Positions 27,195 to 39,528 of a stretch of 64,000 nt of DNA are shown one piece after another (positions within the stretch are counted from its first letter, which is position 1; every line of letters begins with the position of its first letter). The DNA comes from Agriotes lineatus (Eukaryota; Arthropoda; Insecta; Coleoptera; Elateridae). Below the pieces are notes generated by a model. The model made no database searches and was not told the origin of the DNA. It saw only the letters and a list, made by a program, of their open reading frames with translations. A program made the translations under genes and the position numbers. The stretch is from NCBI GenBank assembly GCA_940337035.1, contig CALNHX010001946.1, positions 1 through 64,000 of the forward strand, in the 5' to 3' direction.

Positions 27195-30100
27195 TATTGT
27201 ACTACTATAACACCTGGCGTCGATCAAAATATAATAATTTTATACCTGGTCATCATGCCAACGCTAACACGTACTCAACAATTGGTTTAGAATTGATTGG
27301 AAAGGTTGTAAACAATGTAGGGGTGCATTTAGAGCTTATTTAGCCATATAAAATTGCCATATTAAATTATTTTGCAACCAAAAAATTCAAATTTAATAGT
27401 TTAGTATTAATGTGCGTTAGAACGTCTGAAAAGCACGTTTTTCAGTATACGTTAACTACAGAAAATTTTATTGTACTACTATAACACCTGGCGTCGATCA
27501 AACTATAATAATTTTATACGTGGTCATCGTGCCAACACTAACACGTAGACAACAATTGGTTTAGAATTGATTGGAAAGGTTGTAAACAATGTAGGCGTGC
27601 ATTTAGAGCTTATTTAGCCATATAAAATTACTATATTAAATTATTTTGCATCCAAAAAATTCAAGTTTAATAGTTTAGCATTAAGGTGCGTTAGAACGTC
27701 TGAAAAGCACTTTTTTCAATATACGTTAACTACAGAAAATTTTATTGTACTACTATAACACCTTGCCGTCGATCAAAATATAATCATTTTATACGTGGTC
27801 ATCGTGCCAACACTAACGCGTACTCAACAATTGGTTTAAAATTGATTGGAAAGGTTGTAAACAATGTAGGAGTGCATTAGAGCTTATTTGGCCGTATAAA
27901 ATTGATATATTAAATTATTTTGCATCCAAAAAATTCAAGTTTAATAGTTTAGTATTAAGGTGCGTTAGAACGTCTGAAAAGCACTTTTTTCAATATACGT
28001 TAACTACAGAAAATTTTATTGTACTACTATAACACCTGGCGTCGATCAAAAATATAATAATTTTATACGTGGTCATCGTGCCAACACTAACACGTATTCA
28101 ACAATTGGTTTAGAATTGATTGGAAAGGTTGTAAACAATGTAGGAGTGCATTTAGAGCTTATTTAGCCGTATAAAATTGCTATAATAAATTATTTTGCAT
28201 CCAAAAAATTCAAGTTTAATAGTTTAGTATTAAGGTGCGTTAGAACGTCTGAAAAGCACGTTTTTCAATATACGTTAACTACAGAAAATTTTATTTTACT
28301 ACTATAACACCTGGCGTCGATCAAAATATAATAATTTATACGTGGTCATCGTGCCAACGCTAACACGTACTCAACAATTGGTTTAGAACTGATTGGAAAG
28401 GTTGTAAACAATGTAGGAGTGCATTTAGAGCTTATTTAGCCATATAAAATTGCTATATTACATTATTTTGCATCCAAAAAATTCAAGTTTAATAGTTTAG
28501 TATTAAGGTGCGTTAGAACGTCTGAAAAGCACGTTTTTCAATATACGTTAACTACAGAAAACTTTATTGTACTACTATAACACCTGCGTCGATCAAAATA
28601 TAATAATTTTATACGTGGTCATCGTGCCAACACTAACACGTACTCAGCAATTGGTTTAGAATTGATTGGAAGGTTGTAAACAATGTAGGAGTGCATTTAG
28701 AGCTTATTTAGCCATATAAAATTGCTATATTAAATTATTTTGCATCCCAAAAAATTCAAGTTTAATAGTTTAGTATTAAGGTGCGTTAGAACGTCTGAAA
28801 GCACGTTTTTCAATATACGTTAACTACAGCAAATTATATTGTACTACTATAACACCTGGCGTCGATCAAAATATAATAATTTTATACGTGGTCATCATGC
28901 CAACGCTAACACGTACTCAACAATTGGTTTAGAATTGATTGGAAAGGTTGTAAACAATGTAGGAGTGCATTTAGAGCTTATTTAGCCATATAAAATTGCT
29001 ATAATACATTATTTTGCATCCAAAAAATTCAAGTTTAATAGTTTAGTATTAAGGTGCGTTAGAACGTCTGAAAAGCACGTTTTTCAATATACGTTAACTA
29101 CAGAAAATTTTATTGTACTACTATAACACCTGGCGTCGATCAAAATATAATAATTTTATACGTGGTCATCGAGCCAACGCTAACACGTACTCAACAATTG
29201 GGTTTAGAATTGATTGGAAAGGTTGTAAACAATGTAGGAGTGCATTTAGAGCTTATTTAGCCATATAAAATTGCTATATTACATTATTTTGCATCCAAAA
29301 AATTCAAGTTTAATAGTTTAGTATTAAGGTGCGTTAGAACGTCTGAAAAGCACGTTTTTCAGTATACGTTAACTACAGAAAATTTTATTGTACTACTATA
29401 ACACCTGGCGTCGATCAAAATATAATAATTTTATACGTGGTCATCGTGCCAACACTAACACGTACTCAACAATTGGTTTAGAATTGATTGGAAAGGTTGT
29501 AAACAATGTAGGAGTGCATTTAGAGCTTATTTAGCCATATAAAATTGCTATATTACATTATTTTGCATCCAAAAAATTCAAGTTTAATAGTTTAGTATTA
29601 AGGTGCGTTAGAACGTCTGAAAAGCACGTTTTTCAGTATACGTTAACTACAGAAAATTTTATTGTACTACTATAACACCTGGCGTCGATCAAAATATAAT
29701 CATTTTATACGTGGTCATCGTGCCAACACTAACACGTACTCAACAATTGGTTTAGAATTGATTGGAAAGGTTGTAAACAATGTAGGAGTGCATTTAGAGC
29801 TTATTTGGCCATATAAAATTGATATATTAAATATATTTTGCATCCAAAAAATTCAAGTTTAATAGTTTAGTATTAAGGTGCGTTAGAACGTCTGAAAAGC
29901 ACTTTTTTCAATATACGTTAACTACAGAAAATTTTATTGTACTACTATAACACCTGGCGTCGATCAAAATATAATAATTGTATACGTGGTAATCGTGCCA
30001 ACACTAACACGTACTCAACAATTGGTTTAGAATTGATTGGAAAGGTTGTAAACAATGTAGGAGTGCATTTAGAGCTTATTTGGCCATATAAAATTGCCAT

Positions 30101-33100
30101 ATTAAATTATTTTGCATCCAAAAAATTCAAGTTTAATAGTTTAGTATTAAGGTGCGTTAGAACGTCTGAAAAGCACGTTTTTCAATATACGTTAACTACA
30201 GAAAATTTTATTGTACTACAATAACACCTGGCATCGATCAAAATATAATAATGATTGGAAAGGTTGTAAACAATGTAGGAGTGCATTTAGAGCTTATTTA
30301 GCCATATAAAATTGCTATATTAAATAATTTTGCATCCAAAAAATTCAAGTTTAGTAGTTTAGTATTAAGGTGCGTTAGAACGTCTGAAAAGCACGTTTTT
30401 CAATATACGTTAACTCCAGGAAATTTTATTGTACTACTATAACACCTGGCGTCGATCAAAATATAATAATTTTATACCTGGTCATCATGCCAACGCTAAC
30501 ACGTACTCAACAATTGGTTTAGAATTGATTGGAAAGGTTGTAAACAATGTAGGGGTGCATTTAGAGCTTATTTAGCCATATAAAATTGCCATATTAAATT
30601 ATTTTGCAACCAAAAAATTCAAATTTAATAGTTTAGTATTAATGTGCGTTAGAACGTCTGAAAAGCACGTTTTTCAGTATACGTTAACTACAGAAAATTT
30701 TATTGTACTACTATAACACCTGGCGTCGATCAAACTATAATAATTTTATACGTGGTCATCGTGCCAACACTAACACGTAGACAACAATTGGTTTAGAATT
30801 GATTGGAAAGGTTGTAAACAATGTAGGCGTGCATTTAGAGCTTATTTAGCCATATAAAATTACTATATTAAATTATTTTGCATCCAAAAAATTCAAGTTT
30901 AATAGTTTAGCATTAAGGTGCGTTAGAACGTCTGAAAAGCACTTTTTTCAATATACGTTAACTACAGAAAATTTTATTGTACTACTATAACACCTGGCGT
31001 CGATCAAAATATAATCATTTTATACGTGGTCATCGTGCCAACACTAACGCGTACTCAACAATTGGTTTAAAATTGATTGGAAAGGTTGTAAACAATGTAG
31101 GAGTGCATTTAGAGCTTATTTGGCCGTATAAAATTGATATATTAAATTATTTTGCATCCAAAAATTCAAGTTTAATAGTTTAGTATTAAGGTGCGTTAGA
31201 ACGTCTGAAAAGCACTTTTTTCAATATACGTTAACTACAGAAAATTTTATTGTACTACTATAACACCTGGCGTCGATCAAAATATAATAATTTTATACGT
31301 GGTCATCGTGCCAACACTAACACGTATTCAACAATTGGTTTAGAATTGATTGGAAAGGTTGTAAACAATGTAGGAGTGCATTTAGAGCTTATTTAGCCGT
31401 ATAAAATTGCTATAATAAATTATTTTGCATCCAAAAAATTCAAGTTTAATAGTTTAGTATTAAGGTGCGTTAGAACGTCTGAAAAGCACGTTTTTCAATA
31501 TACGTTAACTACAGAAAATTTTATTTTACTACTATAACACCTGGCGTCGATCAAAATATAATAATTTTATACGTGGTCATCGTGCCAACGCTAACACGTA
31601 CTCAACAATTGGTTTAGAACTGATTGGAAAGGTTGTAAACAATGTAGGAGTGCATTTAGAGCTTATTTAGCCATATAAAATTGCTATATTACATTATTTT
31701 GCATCCAAAAAATTCAAGTTTAATAGTTTAGTATTAAGGTGCGTTAGAACGTCTGAAAAGCACGTTTTTCAATATACGTTAACTACAGAAAACTTTATTG
31801 TACTACTATAACACCTGGCGTCGATCAAAATATAATAATTTTATACGTGGTCATCGTGCCAACACTAACACGTACTCAGCAATTGGTTTAGAATTGATTG
31901 GAAAGGTTGTAAACAATGTAGGAGTGCATTTAGAGCTTATTTAGCCATATAAAATTGCTATATTAAATTATTTTGCATCCAAAAAATTCAAGTTTAATAG
32001 TTTAGTATTAAGGTGCGTTAGAACGTCTGAAAAGCACGTTTTTCAATATACGTTAACTACAGCAAATTATATTGTACTACTATAACACCTGGCGTCGATC
32101 AAAATATAATAATTTTATACGTGGTCATCATGCCAACGCTAACACGTACTCAACAATTGGTTTAGAATTGATTGGAAAAGTTGTAAACAATGTAGGAGTG
32201 CATTTAGAGCTTATTTAGCCATATAAAATTGCTATAATACATTATTTTGCATCCAAAAAATTCAAGTTTAATAGTTTAGTATTAAGGTGCGTTAGAACGT
32301 CTGAAAAGCACGTTTTTTAATATACGTTAACTACAGAAAATTTTATTGTACTACTATAACACCTGGCGTCGATCAAAATATAATAATTTTATACGTGGTC
32401 ATCGAGCCAACGCTAACACGTACTCAACAATTGGTTTAGAATTGATTGGAAAGGTTGTAAACAATGTAGGAGTGCATTTAGAGCTTATTTAGCCATATAA
32501 AATTGCTATATTACATTATTTTGCATCCAAAAAATTCAAGTTTAATAGTTTAGTATTAAGGTGCGTTAGAACGTCTGAAAAGCACGTTTTTCAGTATACG
32601 TTAACTACAGAAAATTTTATTGTACTACTATAACACCTGGCGTCGATCAAAATATAATAATTTTATACGTGGTCATCGTGCCAACACTAACACGTACTCA
32701 ACAATTGGTTTAGAATTGATTGGAAAGGTTGTAAACAATGTAGGAGTGCATTTAGAGCTTATTTAGCCATATAAAATTGCTATATTACATTATTTTGCAT
32801 CCAAAAAATTCAAGTTTAATAGTTTAGTATTAAGGTGCGTTAGAACGTCTGAAAAGCACGTTTTTCAGTATACGTTAACTACAGAAAATTTTATTGTACT
32901 ACTATAACACCTGGCGTCGATCAAAATATAATCATTTTATACGTGGTCATCGTGCCAACACTAACACGTACTCAACAATTGGTTTAGAATTGATTGGAAA
33001 GGTTGTAAACAATGTAGGAGTGCATTTAGAGCTTATTTGGCCATATAAAATTGATATATTAAATATATTTTGCATCCAAAAAATTCAAGTTTAATAGTTT

Positions 33101-33522
33101 AGTATTAAGGTGCGTTAGAACGTCTGAAAAGCACTTTTTTCAATATACGTTAACTACAGAAAATTTTATTGTACTACTATAACACCTGGCGTCGATCAAA
33201 ATATAATAATTGTATACGTGGTAATCGTGCCAACATTAACACGTACTCAACAATTGGTTTAGAATTGATTGGAAAGGTTGTAAACAATGTAGGAGTGCAT
33301 TTAGAGCTTATTTGGCCATATAAAATTGCCATATTAAATTATTTTGCATCCAAAAAATTCAAGTTTAATAGTTTAGTATTAAGGTGCGTTAGAACGTCTG
33401 AAAAGCACGTTTTTCAATATACGTTAACTACAGAAAATTTTATTGTACTACAATAACACCTGGCATCGATCAAAATATAATAATGATTGGAAAGGTTGTA
33501 AACAATGTAGGAGTGCATTTAG
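27195..33522 (+). repeat. Tandem duplication of a ~3.23 kb segment (~12 monomers)
   Basis: The series at about 27,195-30,290 repeats at about 30,427-33,522, offset by 3232 bp. Shared ordered markers are TATACCTGGTCATCATGCC (27,241 and 30,473), CACGTAGACAACAATTGG (27,543 and 30,775), the marker monomer TTTAGAACTGATTGG, AATTGTATACGTGGTAATCG (29,975 and 33,207) and the 56 bp-deleted monomer. The first copy carries many one-base indels that the second lacks, for example CACCTGCGTCG, CTGAAAGCACG and TTGGGTTTAG. Divergence begins again just after 33,522. Confidence 0.88.
28285..28464 (+). repeat. Marker monomer without the transposon (first of two)
   Basis: This unit has the two variants that immediately precede all four piggyBac-like insertions: TTTTATTTTACTACTATAAC and, about 80 bp later, TTTAGAACTGATTGG. 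At the insertion position it reads CTATATTACATT (TTAC at 28458-28461) in place of TTAA plus element. The downstream part is the ordinary AATTCAAGTTTAATAG type and not the TTTAAGTTTAACAG type that follows the transposon copies. It is therefore not a clean empty site but a recombinant at or near the insertion point. The same arrangement recurs at about 31,517-31,695. Confidence 0.75.
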
Positions 33523-36500
33523 AGCTTATTTGGCCATATAAAATTGCCATATTAAATTATTTTGCATCCAAAAAATTCAAGTTTAATAGTTTAGTATTAA
33601 GGTGCGTTAGAACGTCTGAAAAGCACGTTTTCAATATACGTTAACTACAGAAAATTTTATTGTACTACGATAACACCTAGCGTCGATCAAAATATAATAA
33701 TTTTATACGTGGTCATCGTGCCAACATTAACACGTACTCAACAATTGGTTTAGAATTGATTGAAAAGGTTGTAAACAATGTAGGAGTGCATTTAGAGCTT
33801 ATTTAGCCATATAAAATTGCTATATTACATTATTTTGCATCCAAAAAATTCAAGTTTAATAGTTTAGTATTAAGGTGCGTTAGAACGTCTGAAAAGCACG
33901 TTTTTCAATATACGTTAACTACAGAAAACTTTATTGTACTACTATAACACCTGGCATCGATCAAAATATAATAATGATTGGAAAGGTTGTAAACAATGTA
34001 GGAGTGCATTTAGAGCTTATTTAGCCATATAAAATTGCTATATTAAATAATTTTGCATCCAAAAAATTCAAGTTTAGTAGTTTAGTATTAAGGTGCGTTA
34101 GAACGTCTGAAAAGCACGTTTTTCAATATACGTTAACTCCAGGAAATTTTATTGTACTACTATAACACCTGGCGTCGATCAAAATATAATAATTTTATAC
34201 GTGGTCATGGTGCCAACGCTAACACGTACTCAACAATTGGTTTAGAATTGATTGGAAGGGTTGTAAACAATGTAGGAGTGCATTTAGAGCTTGTTTAGCC
34301 ATATAAAATTGCTATATTAAATTATTTGTATCTAAAAAATTCATGTTTAATAGTTTAGTATTAAGGTGCGTTAGAACGTCTGAAAAGCACGTTTTTCAAT
34401 ATACGATAATTACAGAAAATTTTATTGTACTACTATAACACCCGGCGTCGATCAAAATATAATAATTTTATACGTGGTCATCGTGCCAACACTAACACGT
34501 ACTCAACAATTGGTTTAGAATTGATTGGAAAGGTTGTAAACAATGTAGGGGTGCATTTAGAGCTTATTTAGCCATATAAAATTGCTATATTAAATTATTT
34601 TGCATCCAAAAAATTCAAGTTTAATAGTTTAGTATTAAGGTGCGTTAGAACGTCTAAAAAGCACGTTTTTCAATATACGTTAACTACAGAAAATTTTATT
34701 GTACTACTATAACACCTGGCGTCGATCAAATATAATAATTTTTTACGTGGTCATCGTGCCAACACTAACACGTACTCAACAATTGGTTTAGAATTGATTG
34801 GAAAGGTTGTAAACAATGTAGGAGTGCATTTAGAGCTTATTTAGCCATATAAAATTGCTATATTAAATTATTTTGCATCCAAATAATTCAAGTTTGATGG
34901 TTTAGCATTAAGGTGCGTTAGAACGTCTGAAAAGCACGTTTTTCAATATACGTTAACTACAGAAAATTTTATTGTACTACGATAACACCTAGCGTCGATC
35001 AAAATATAATAATTTTATACGTGGTCATCGTGCCAACATTAACACGTACTCAACAATTGGTTTAGAATTGATTGAAAAGGTTGTAAACAATGTAGGAGTG
35101 CATTTAGAGCTTATTTAGCCATATAAAATTGCTATATTACATTATTTTGCATCCAAAAAATTCAAGTTTAATAGTTTAGTATTAAGGTGCGTTAGAACGT
35201 CTGAAAAGCACGTTTTTCAATATACGTTAACTACAGAAAACTTTATTGTACTACTATAACACCCGGCGTCGATCAAAATATAATAATTTTATACGTGGTC
35301 ATCGTGCCAACACTAACACGTACTCAACAATTGGTTTAGAATTGATTGGAAAGGTTGTAAACAATGTAGGGGTGCATTTAGAGCTTATTTAGCCATATTA
35401 AATTATTTTGCATCCAAAAAATTCAAGTTTAGTAGTTTAGTATTAAGGTGCGTTAGAACGTCTGAAAAGCACGTTTTTCAATATACGTTAACTACAGAAA
35501 ATTTTATTTAATATAACACCTGGCGTCGATCAAAATATAATAATTTTATACGTGGTCATCGTGCCAACGCTAACACGTACTCAACAATTGGTTTAGAATT
35601 TATTGGAAGGGTTGTAAACAATGTAGGAGTGCATTTAGAGCTTGTTTAGCCATATAAAATTGCTATATTAAATTATTTGTATCTAAAAAATTCATGTTTA
35701 ATAGTTTAGTATTAAGGTGCGTTAGAACGTCTAAAAAGCACGTTTTTCAATATACGATAACTACAGAAAATTTTATTTAATATAACACCTGGCGTCGATC
35801 AAAATATAATAATTTTATACGTGGTCATCGTGCCAACGTTAACACGTACTCAACAATTGGTTTAGAATTGATTGGAAGGGTTGTAAACAATGTAGGAGTG
35901 CATTTAGAGCTTGTTTAGCCATATAAAATTGCTATATTAAATTATTTGTATCTAAAAAATTCATGTTTAATAGTTTAGTATTAAGGTGCGTTAGAACGTC
36001 TGAAAAGCACGTTTTTCAATATACGATAACTACAGAAAATTTTACTGTACTACTATAACACCCGGCGTCGATCAAAATACAATAATTTTATACGTGGTCA
36101 TCGTGCCAACACTAACACGTACTCAACAATTGGTTTAGAATTGATTGGAAAGGTTGTAAACATGTAGGAGTGCATTTAGAGCTTATTTAGCCATATAAAA
36201 TTGCTATATTAAATTATTTTGCATCCAAAAAATTCAAGTTTAGTAGTTTAGTATTAAGGTGCGTTAGAACGTCTGAAAAGCACGTTTTTCAATATACGTT
36301 AACTACAGAAAATTTTATTTAATATAACACCTGGCGTCGATCAAAATATAATAATTTTATACGTGGTCATCGTGCCAACGCTAACACGTACTCAACAATT
36401 GGTTTAGAATTGATTGGAAGGGTTGTAAACAATGTAGGAGTGCATTTAGAGCTTGTTTAGCCATATAAAATTGCTATATTAAATTATTTGTATCTAAAAA

Positions 36501-38618
36501 ATTCAAGTTTAACAGTTTAGTATTAAGGTGCGTTAGAACGTCTGAAAAGCACGTTTTTCTATATACGTTAACTACAGAAAATTTTATTGTACTACTATAA
36601 CACCTGGCGTCGATCAAAATATAATAATTTTATACGTGGTCATCGTGCCAACACTAACACGTACTCAACAATTGGTTTAGAATTGATTGGAAAGGTTGTA
36701 AACAATGTAGGAGTGCATTTAGAGCTTATTTAGCCATATAAAATTGCTCTATTAAATTATTTTGCATCCAAAAAATTCAAGTTTAATAGTTTAGCATTAA
36801 GGTGCGTTAGAACGTCTGAAAATCACTTTTTTCTATATACGTTAACTACAGAAAATTTTATTGTACTACTATAACACCTAGCGTCGATCAAAATATAATA
36901 ATTTTATACGTGGTCATCGTGCCAACACTAACACGTACTCAACAATTGGTTTAGAATTGATTGGAAAGGTTGTAAACAATGTAGGAGTGCATTTAGAGCT
37001 TATTTAGCCATATAAAATTGCTATATTAAATTATTTTGCATCCAAAAAATTCAAGTTTAATAGTTTAGCATTAAGGTGCGTTAGAACGTCTGAAAAGCAC
37101 TTTTTTCAATATACGTTAACTACAGAAAATTTTATCGTACTACTATAACACATGGCGTCGATCAAAATATAATAATTTTATACGTGGTCATCGTGCCAAC
37201 ACTAACACGTACTCAACAATTGGTTTAGAATTGATTGGAAAGGTTGTAAACAAAGTAAGAGTGCATTTAGAGCTTATTTAGCCATATAAAATTGCTATAT
37301 TAAATTATCTTGCATCCAAAAAATTTAAGTTTAACAGTTTAGTATTAAGGTGCGTTAGAACGTCTGAAAAGCACGTTTTTCAATATACGTTAACTACAGA
37401 AAATTTTATTGTACTACTATAACACCTGGCGTCGATCAAAATATAATAATTTTATACGTGGTCATCGTGCCAACACTAACACGTACTCAACAATTGGTTT
37501 AGAATTGATTGGAAAGGTTGTAAACAAAGTAAGAGTGCATTTAGAGCTTATTTAGCCATATAAAATTGCTATATTAAATTATTTTGCATCCAAAAAATTC
37601 AAGTTTAATAGTTTAGTATTAAGGTGCGTTAGAACGTCTGAAAAGCACGTTTTTCAATATGCGTTAACTACAGAAAATTTTATTGTACTACAATAACACC
37701 TGGCATCGATCAAAATATAATAATGATTGGAAAGGTTGTAAACAATGTAGGAGTGCATTTAGAGCTTATTTAGCCATATAAAATTGCTATATTAGATAAT
37801 TTTGCATCCAAAAAATTTAAGTTTAGTAGTTTAGTATTAAGGTGCGTTAGAACGTCTGAAAAGCACGTTTTTCAATATACGTTAACTCCAGAAAATTTTA
37901 TTGTACTACTATAACACCTGGCGTCGATCAAAATATAATAATTTTATACGTGGTCATGGTGCCAACGCTAACACGTACTCAACAATTGGTTTAGAATTGA
38001 TTGTGGAAGGGTTGTAAACAATGTAGGAGTGCATTTAGAGCTTGTTTAGCCATATAAAATTGCTATATTAAATTATTTGTATCTAAAAAATTCATGTTTA
38101 ATAGTTTAGTATTAAGGTGCGTTAGAACGTCTGAAAAGCACGTTTTTCAATATACGATAACTACAGAAAATTTTATTGTACTACTATAACACCCGGCGTC
38201 GATCAAAATATAATAATTTTATACGTGGTCATCGTGCCAACACTAACACGTACTCAACAATTGGTTTAGAATTGATTGGAAAGGTTGTAAACAATGTAGG
38301 GGTGCATTTAGAGCTTATTTAGCCATATAAAATTGCTATATTAAATTATTTTGCATCCAAAAAATTCAAGTTTAATAGTTTAGTATTAAGGTGCGTTAGA
38401 ACGTCTGAAAAGCACGTTTTTCAATATACGTTAACTACAGAAAATTTTATTTTACTACTATAACACCTGGCGTCGATCAAAATATAATAATTTTATACGT
38501 GGTCATCGTGCCAACGCTAACACGTACTCAACAATTGGTTTAGAACTGATTGGAAAGGTTGTAAACAATGTAGGAGTGCATTTAGAGCTTATTTAGCCAT
38601 ATAAAATTGCTATATTAA

Positions 38619-38635
38619 CCCTCGTAGCCCACCTG
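38619..38635 (+). repeat. piggyBac-like left terminal inverted repeat (copy 4)
   Basis: CCCTCGTAGCCCACCTG directly follows TTAA. The complementary right repeat is at 39547-39563 with one mismatch. Equivalent repeats are at 10941-10957 and 11870-11886 in copy 1, 15171-15187 and 16100-16116 in copy 2, and 24272-24289 (one extra C) and 25432-25448 in copy 3. Confidence 0.92.
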
Positions 38636-38806
38636 GGGTCTTTTTTTGACTCCACGCGCTGTAGAATGTAGTTTTCTTATGTTTAAATTTGGTCTATTGT
38701 CTTGAAACCCTAAATATGCTTCTATCGAACTCCATAGGAGAGGATCATACTATTTTTTGTTGCTAAATTGTTATAGAAAAATATTTATACCGCAAAATAT
38801 GCGCTT

Positions 38807-38831
38807 GGGGTCAATTTTTACCCCAGGTGGG
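38807..38831 (-). repeat. Left subterminal hairpin and CCCACCTGGGGT module (copy 4)
   Basis: GGGGT and ACCCC flank an 8 nt spacer and lead into AGGTGGG. The 12-mer CCCACCTGGGGT, part of which is the terminal repeat (38628-38639 on +), occurs here on the minus strand (38820-38831). The same arrangement with another 8 nt spacer is found at 39504-39528. Repeated subterminal motifs are typical transposase-binding sites in piggyBac-type ends; that role here is inferred. Confidence 0.7.
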
Positions 38832-38992
38832 TTACATGAGATAAAATTTTAATTTGTTTAGCCTTAGTTTTTAGGCTCCGAAATACGTTTTTATGTAAGG
38901 TAGAATAATGTGCAGCACCAACTCGCAGTTGTTCACGTTTCTACAAGTTGTGACACGTTAGTTGCGTGGTAAAACTGCGTACTGCTAGTGTT

Positions 38993-39000
38993 TATAAATA
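38993..39000 (+). promoter_or_regulatory. TATA-like box of the piggyBac-like element (copy 4)
   Basis: TATAAATA lies 38 bp upstream of the first base of the open remnant and is conserved in all copies (for example at 11316-11323 in copy 1). It probably belonged to the transposase promoter of the full-length parent. The internal deletion appears to have joined this 5' region to the last ~100 codons. There is no expression evidence. Confidence 0.45.
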
Positions 39001-39037
39001 TAGCTCTCTGTCTCTGGGATAAACCCTCAATTACAGT

Positions 39038-39337
39038 TTGACTGAGCTTGTCAGTACATACAAAAATACAACAGGAAGATGTCGTTTTTTATTAGAACTA
39101 GGTGAGGAGCTAGTAAAACCGGAAATAAAAAGAAGAATTAACTTACTTTTGCAATACAAGAACGTCGACAATCCAAAAAATAAACGGGGAAGGTGTAAGA
39201 TTTGTCCTCGACTAGATAAAAATACAAATATTTTGTGTGACATGTGCAATAATTATGTATCTAAGGAGCACATTGAAACGTGCACATTGTGTTTTACATG
39301 TTCAAGTTTAACGTCAGAAGACAGTGACCCAAAATAA
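39038..39337 (+). pseudogene. piggyBac-like transposase C-terminal remnant, copy 4 (open, no start codon)
   Basis: A 99-residue open frame after the TAA at 39020-39022, with no ATG before the one inside CDMC; TTG is simply the first start-like codon. Residues ~1-40 are a charged linker (ELGEELVKPEIKRR). Residues ~53-88 are the cysteine-rich domain: CKIC, CDMC, then NNYVSKEH, TC, CTLC, FTC. In piggyBac transposases this C-terminal zinc-binding domain recognises the transposon ends. The catalytic aspartate domain is absent. Where many family members have a Cys just after the hydrophobic residue of the third cluster, this copy has Ser (YVSKEH); this comparison is from memory and unaligned. It is the only copy without a stop, frameshift or insertion. 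Confidence 0.82.
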
Positions 39338-39338
39338 A
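39333..39338 (+). promoter_or_regulatory. Polyadenylation signal AATAAA overlapping the remnant's stop codon
   Basis: AATAAA contains the TAA stop of the transposase remnant (39335-39337). The same overlap is present in the other three copies. It would have served as the 3' end signal for the parent transposase mRNA. Function here is inferred from the motif and position only. Confidence 0.5.
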
Positions 39339-39503
39339 GGCGTATAACTTAATATTTTATTAATTTGATTAAATTACCATATAATCTATCTTTTATAATG
39401 TTTATATTACTTGTTATAGTTTATTTAGAAATGTACTTACCAATGAATACCTTGAAACGTCAGAACTAACTTTTTATTAGAGTGAATTGCATAATTTTAA
39501 GTT

Positions 39504-39528
39504 GGGGTCAGAAATTACCCCAGGTGGG
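39504..39528 (-). repeat. Right subterminal hairpin and CCCACCTGGGGT module (copy 4)
   Basis: GGGGT, an 8 nt spacer, ACCCC and AGGTGGG, equivalent to the module at 38807-38831. It lies 18 bp inside the right terminal inverted repeat and is conserved in copies 1-3. Confidence 0.7.

Larger units (their letters stand above)
25449..38618 (+). repeat. Satellite array, block D (~48 monomers)
   Basis: Satellite between copies 3 and 4, and the longest block without a large insertion apart from F. It contains a 3.23 kb tandem duplication (27,195-33,522) and four of the seven 56 bp-deleted monomers (junctions near 30,251, 33,484, 33,975 and 37,724). It also holds the two marker monomers that lack the transposon (near 28,460 and 31,690). 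From about 33,700 rightwards, units with TTATTTGTATCTAAAAAATT, GGAAGGGTTG, GAGCTTGTTTAGCC and TTTTATTTAATATAACACC become common. Around 35,390 one monomer lost 14 bp between CCATAT repeats. No gene is seen. Confidence 0.96.

Noticed and set aside
39031..39249. Minus-strand 72-codon frame in the piggyBac-like element (also 15620-15838 and 24685-24903)
   Set aside because: It lies opposite the transposase C-terminal remnant, whose cysteine pattern clearly marks the plus strand as the real one. It is a shadow frame.
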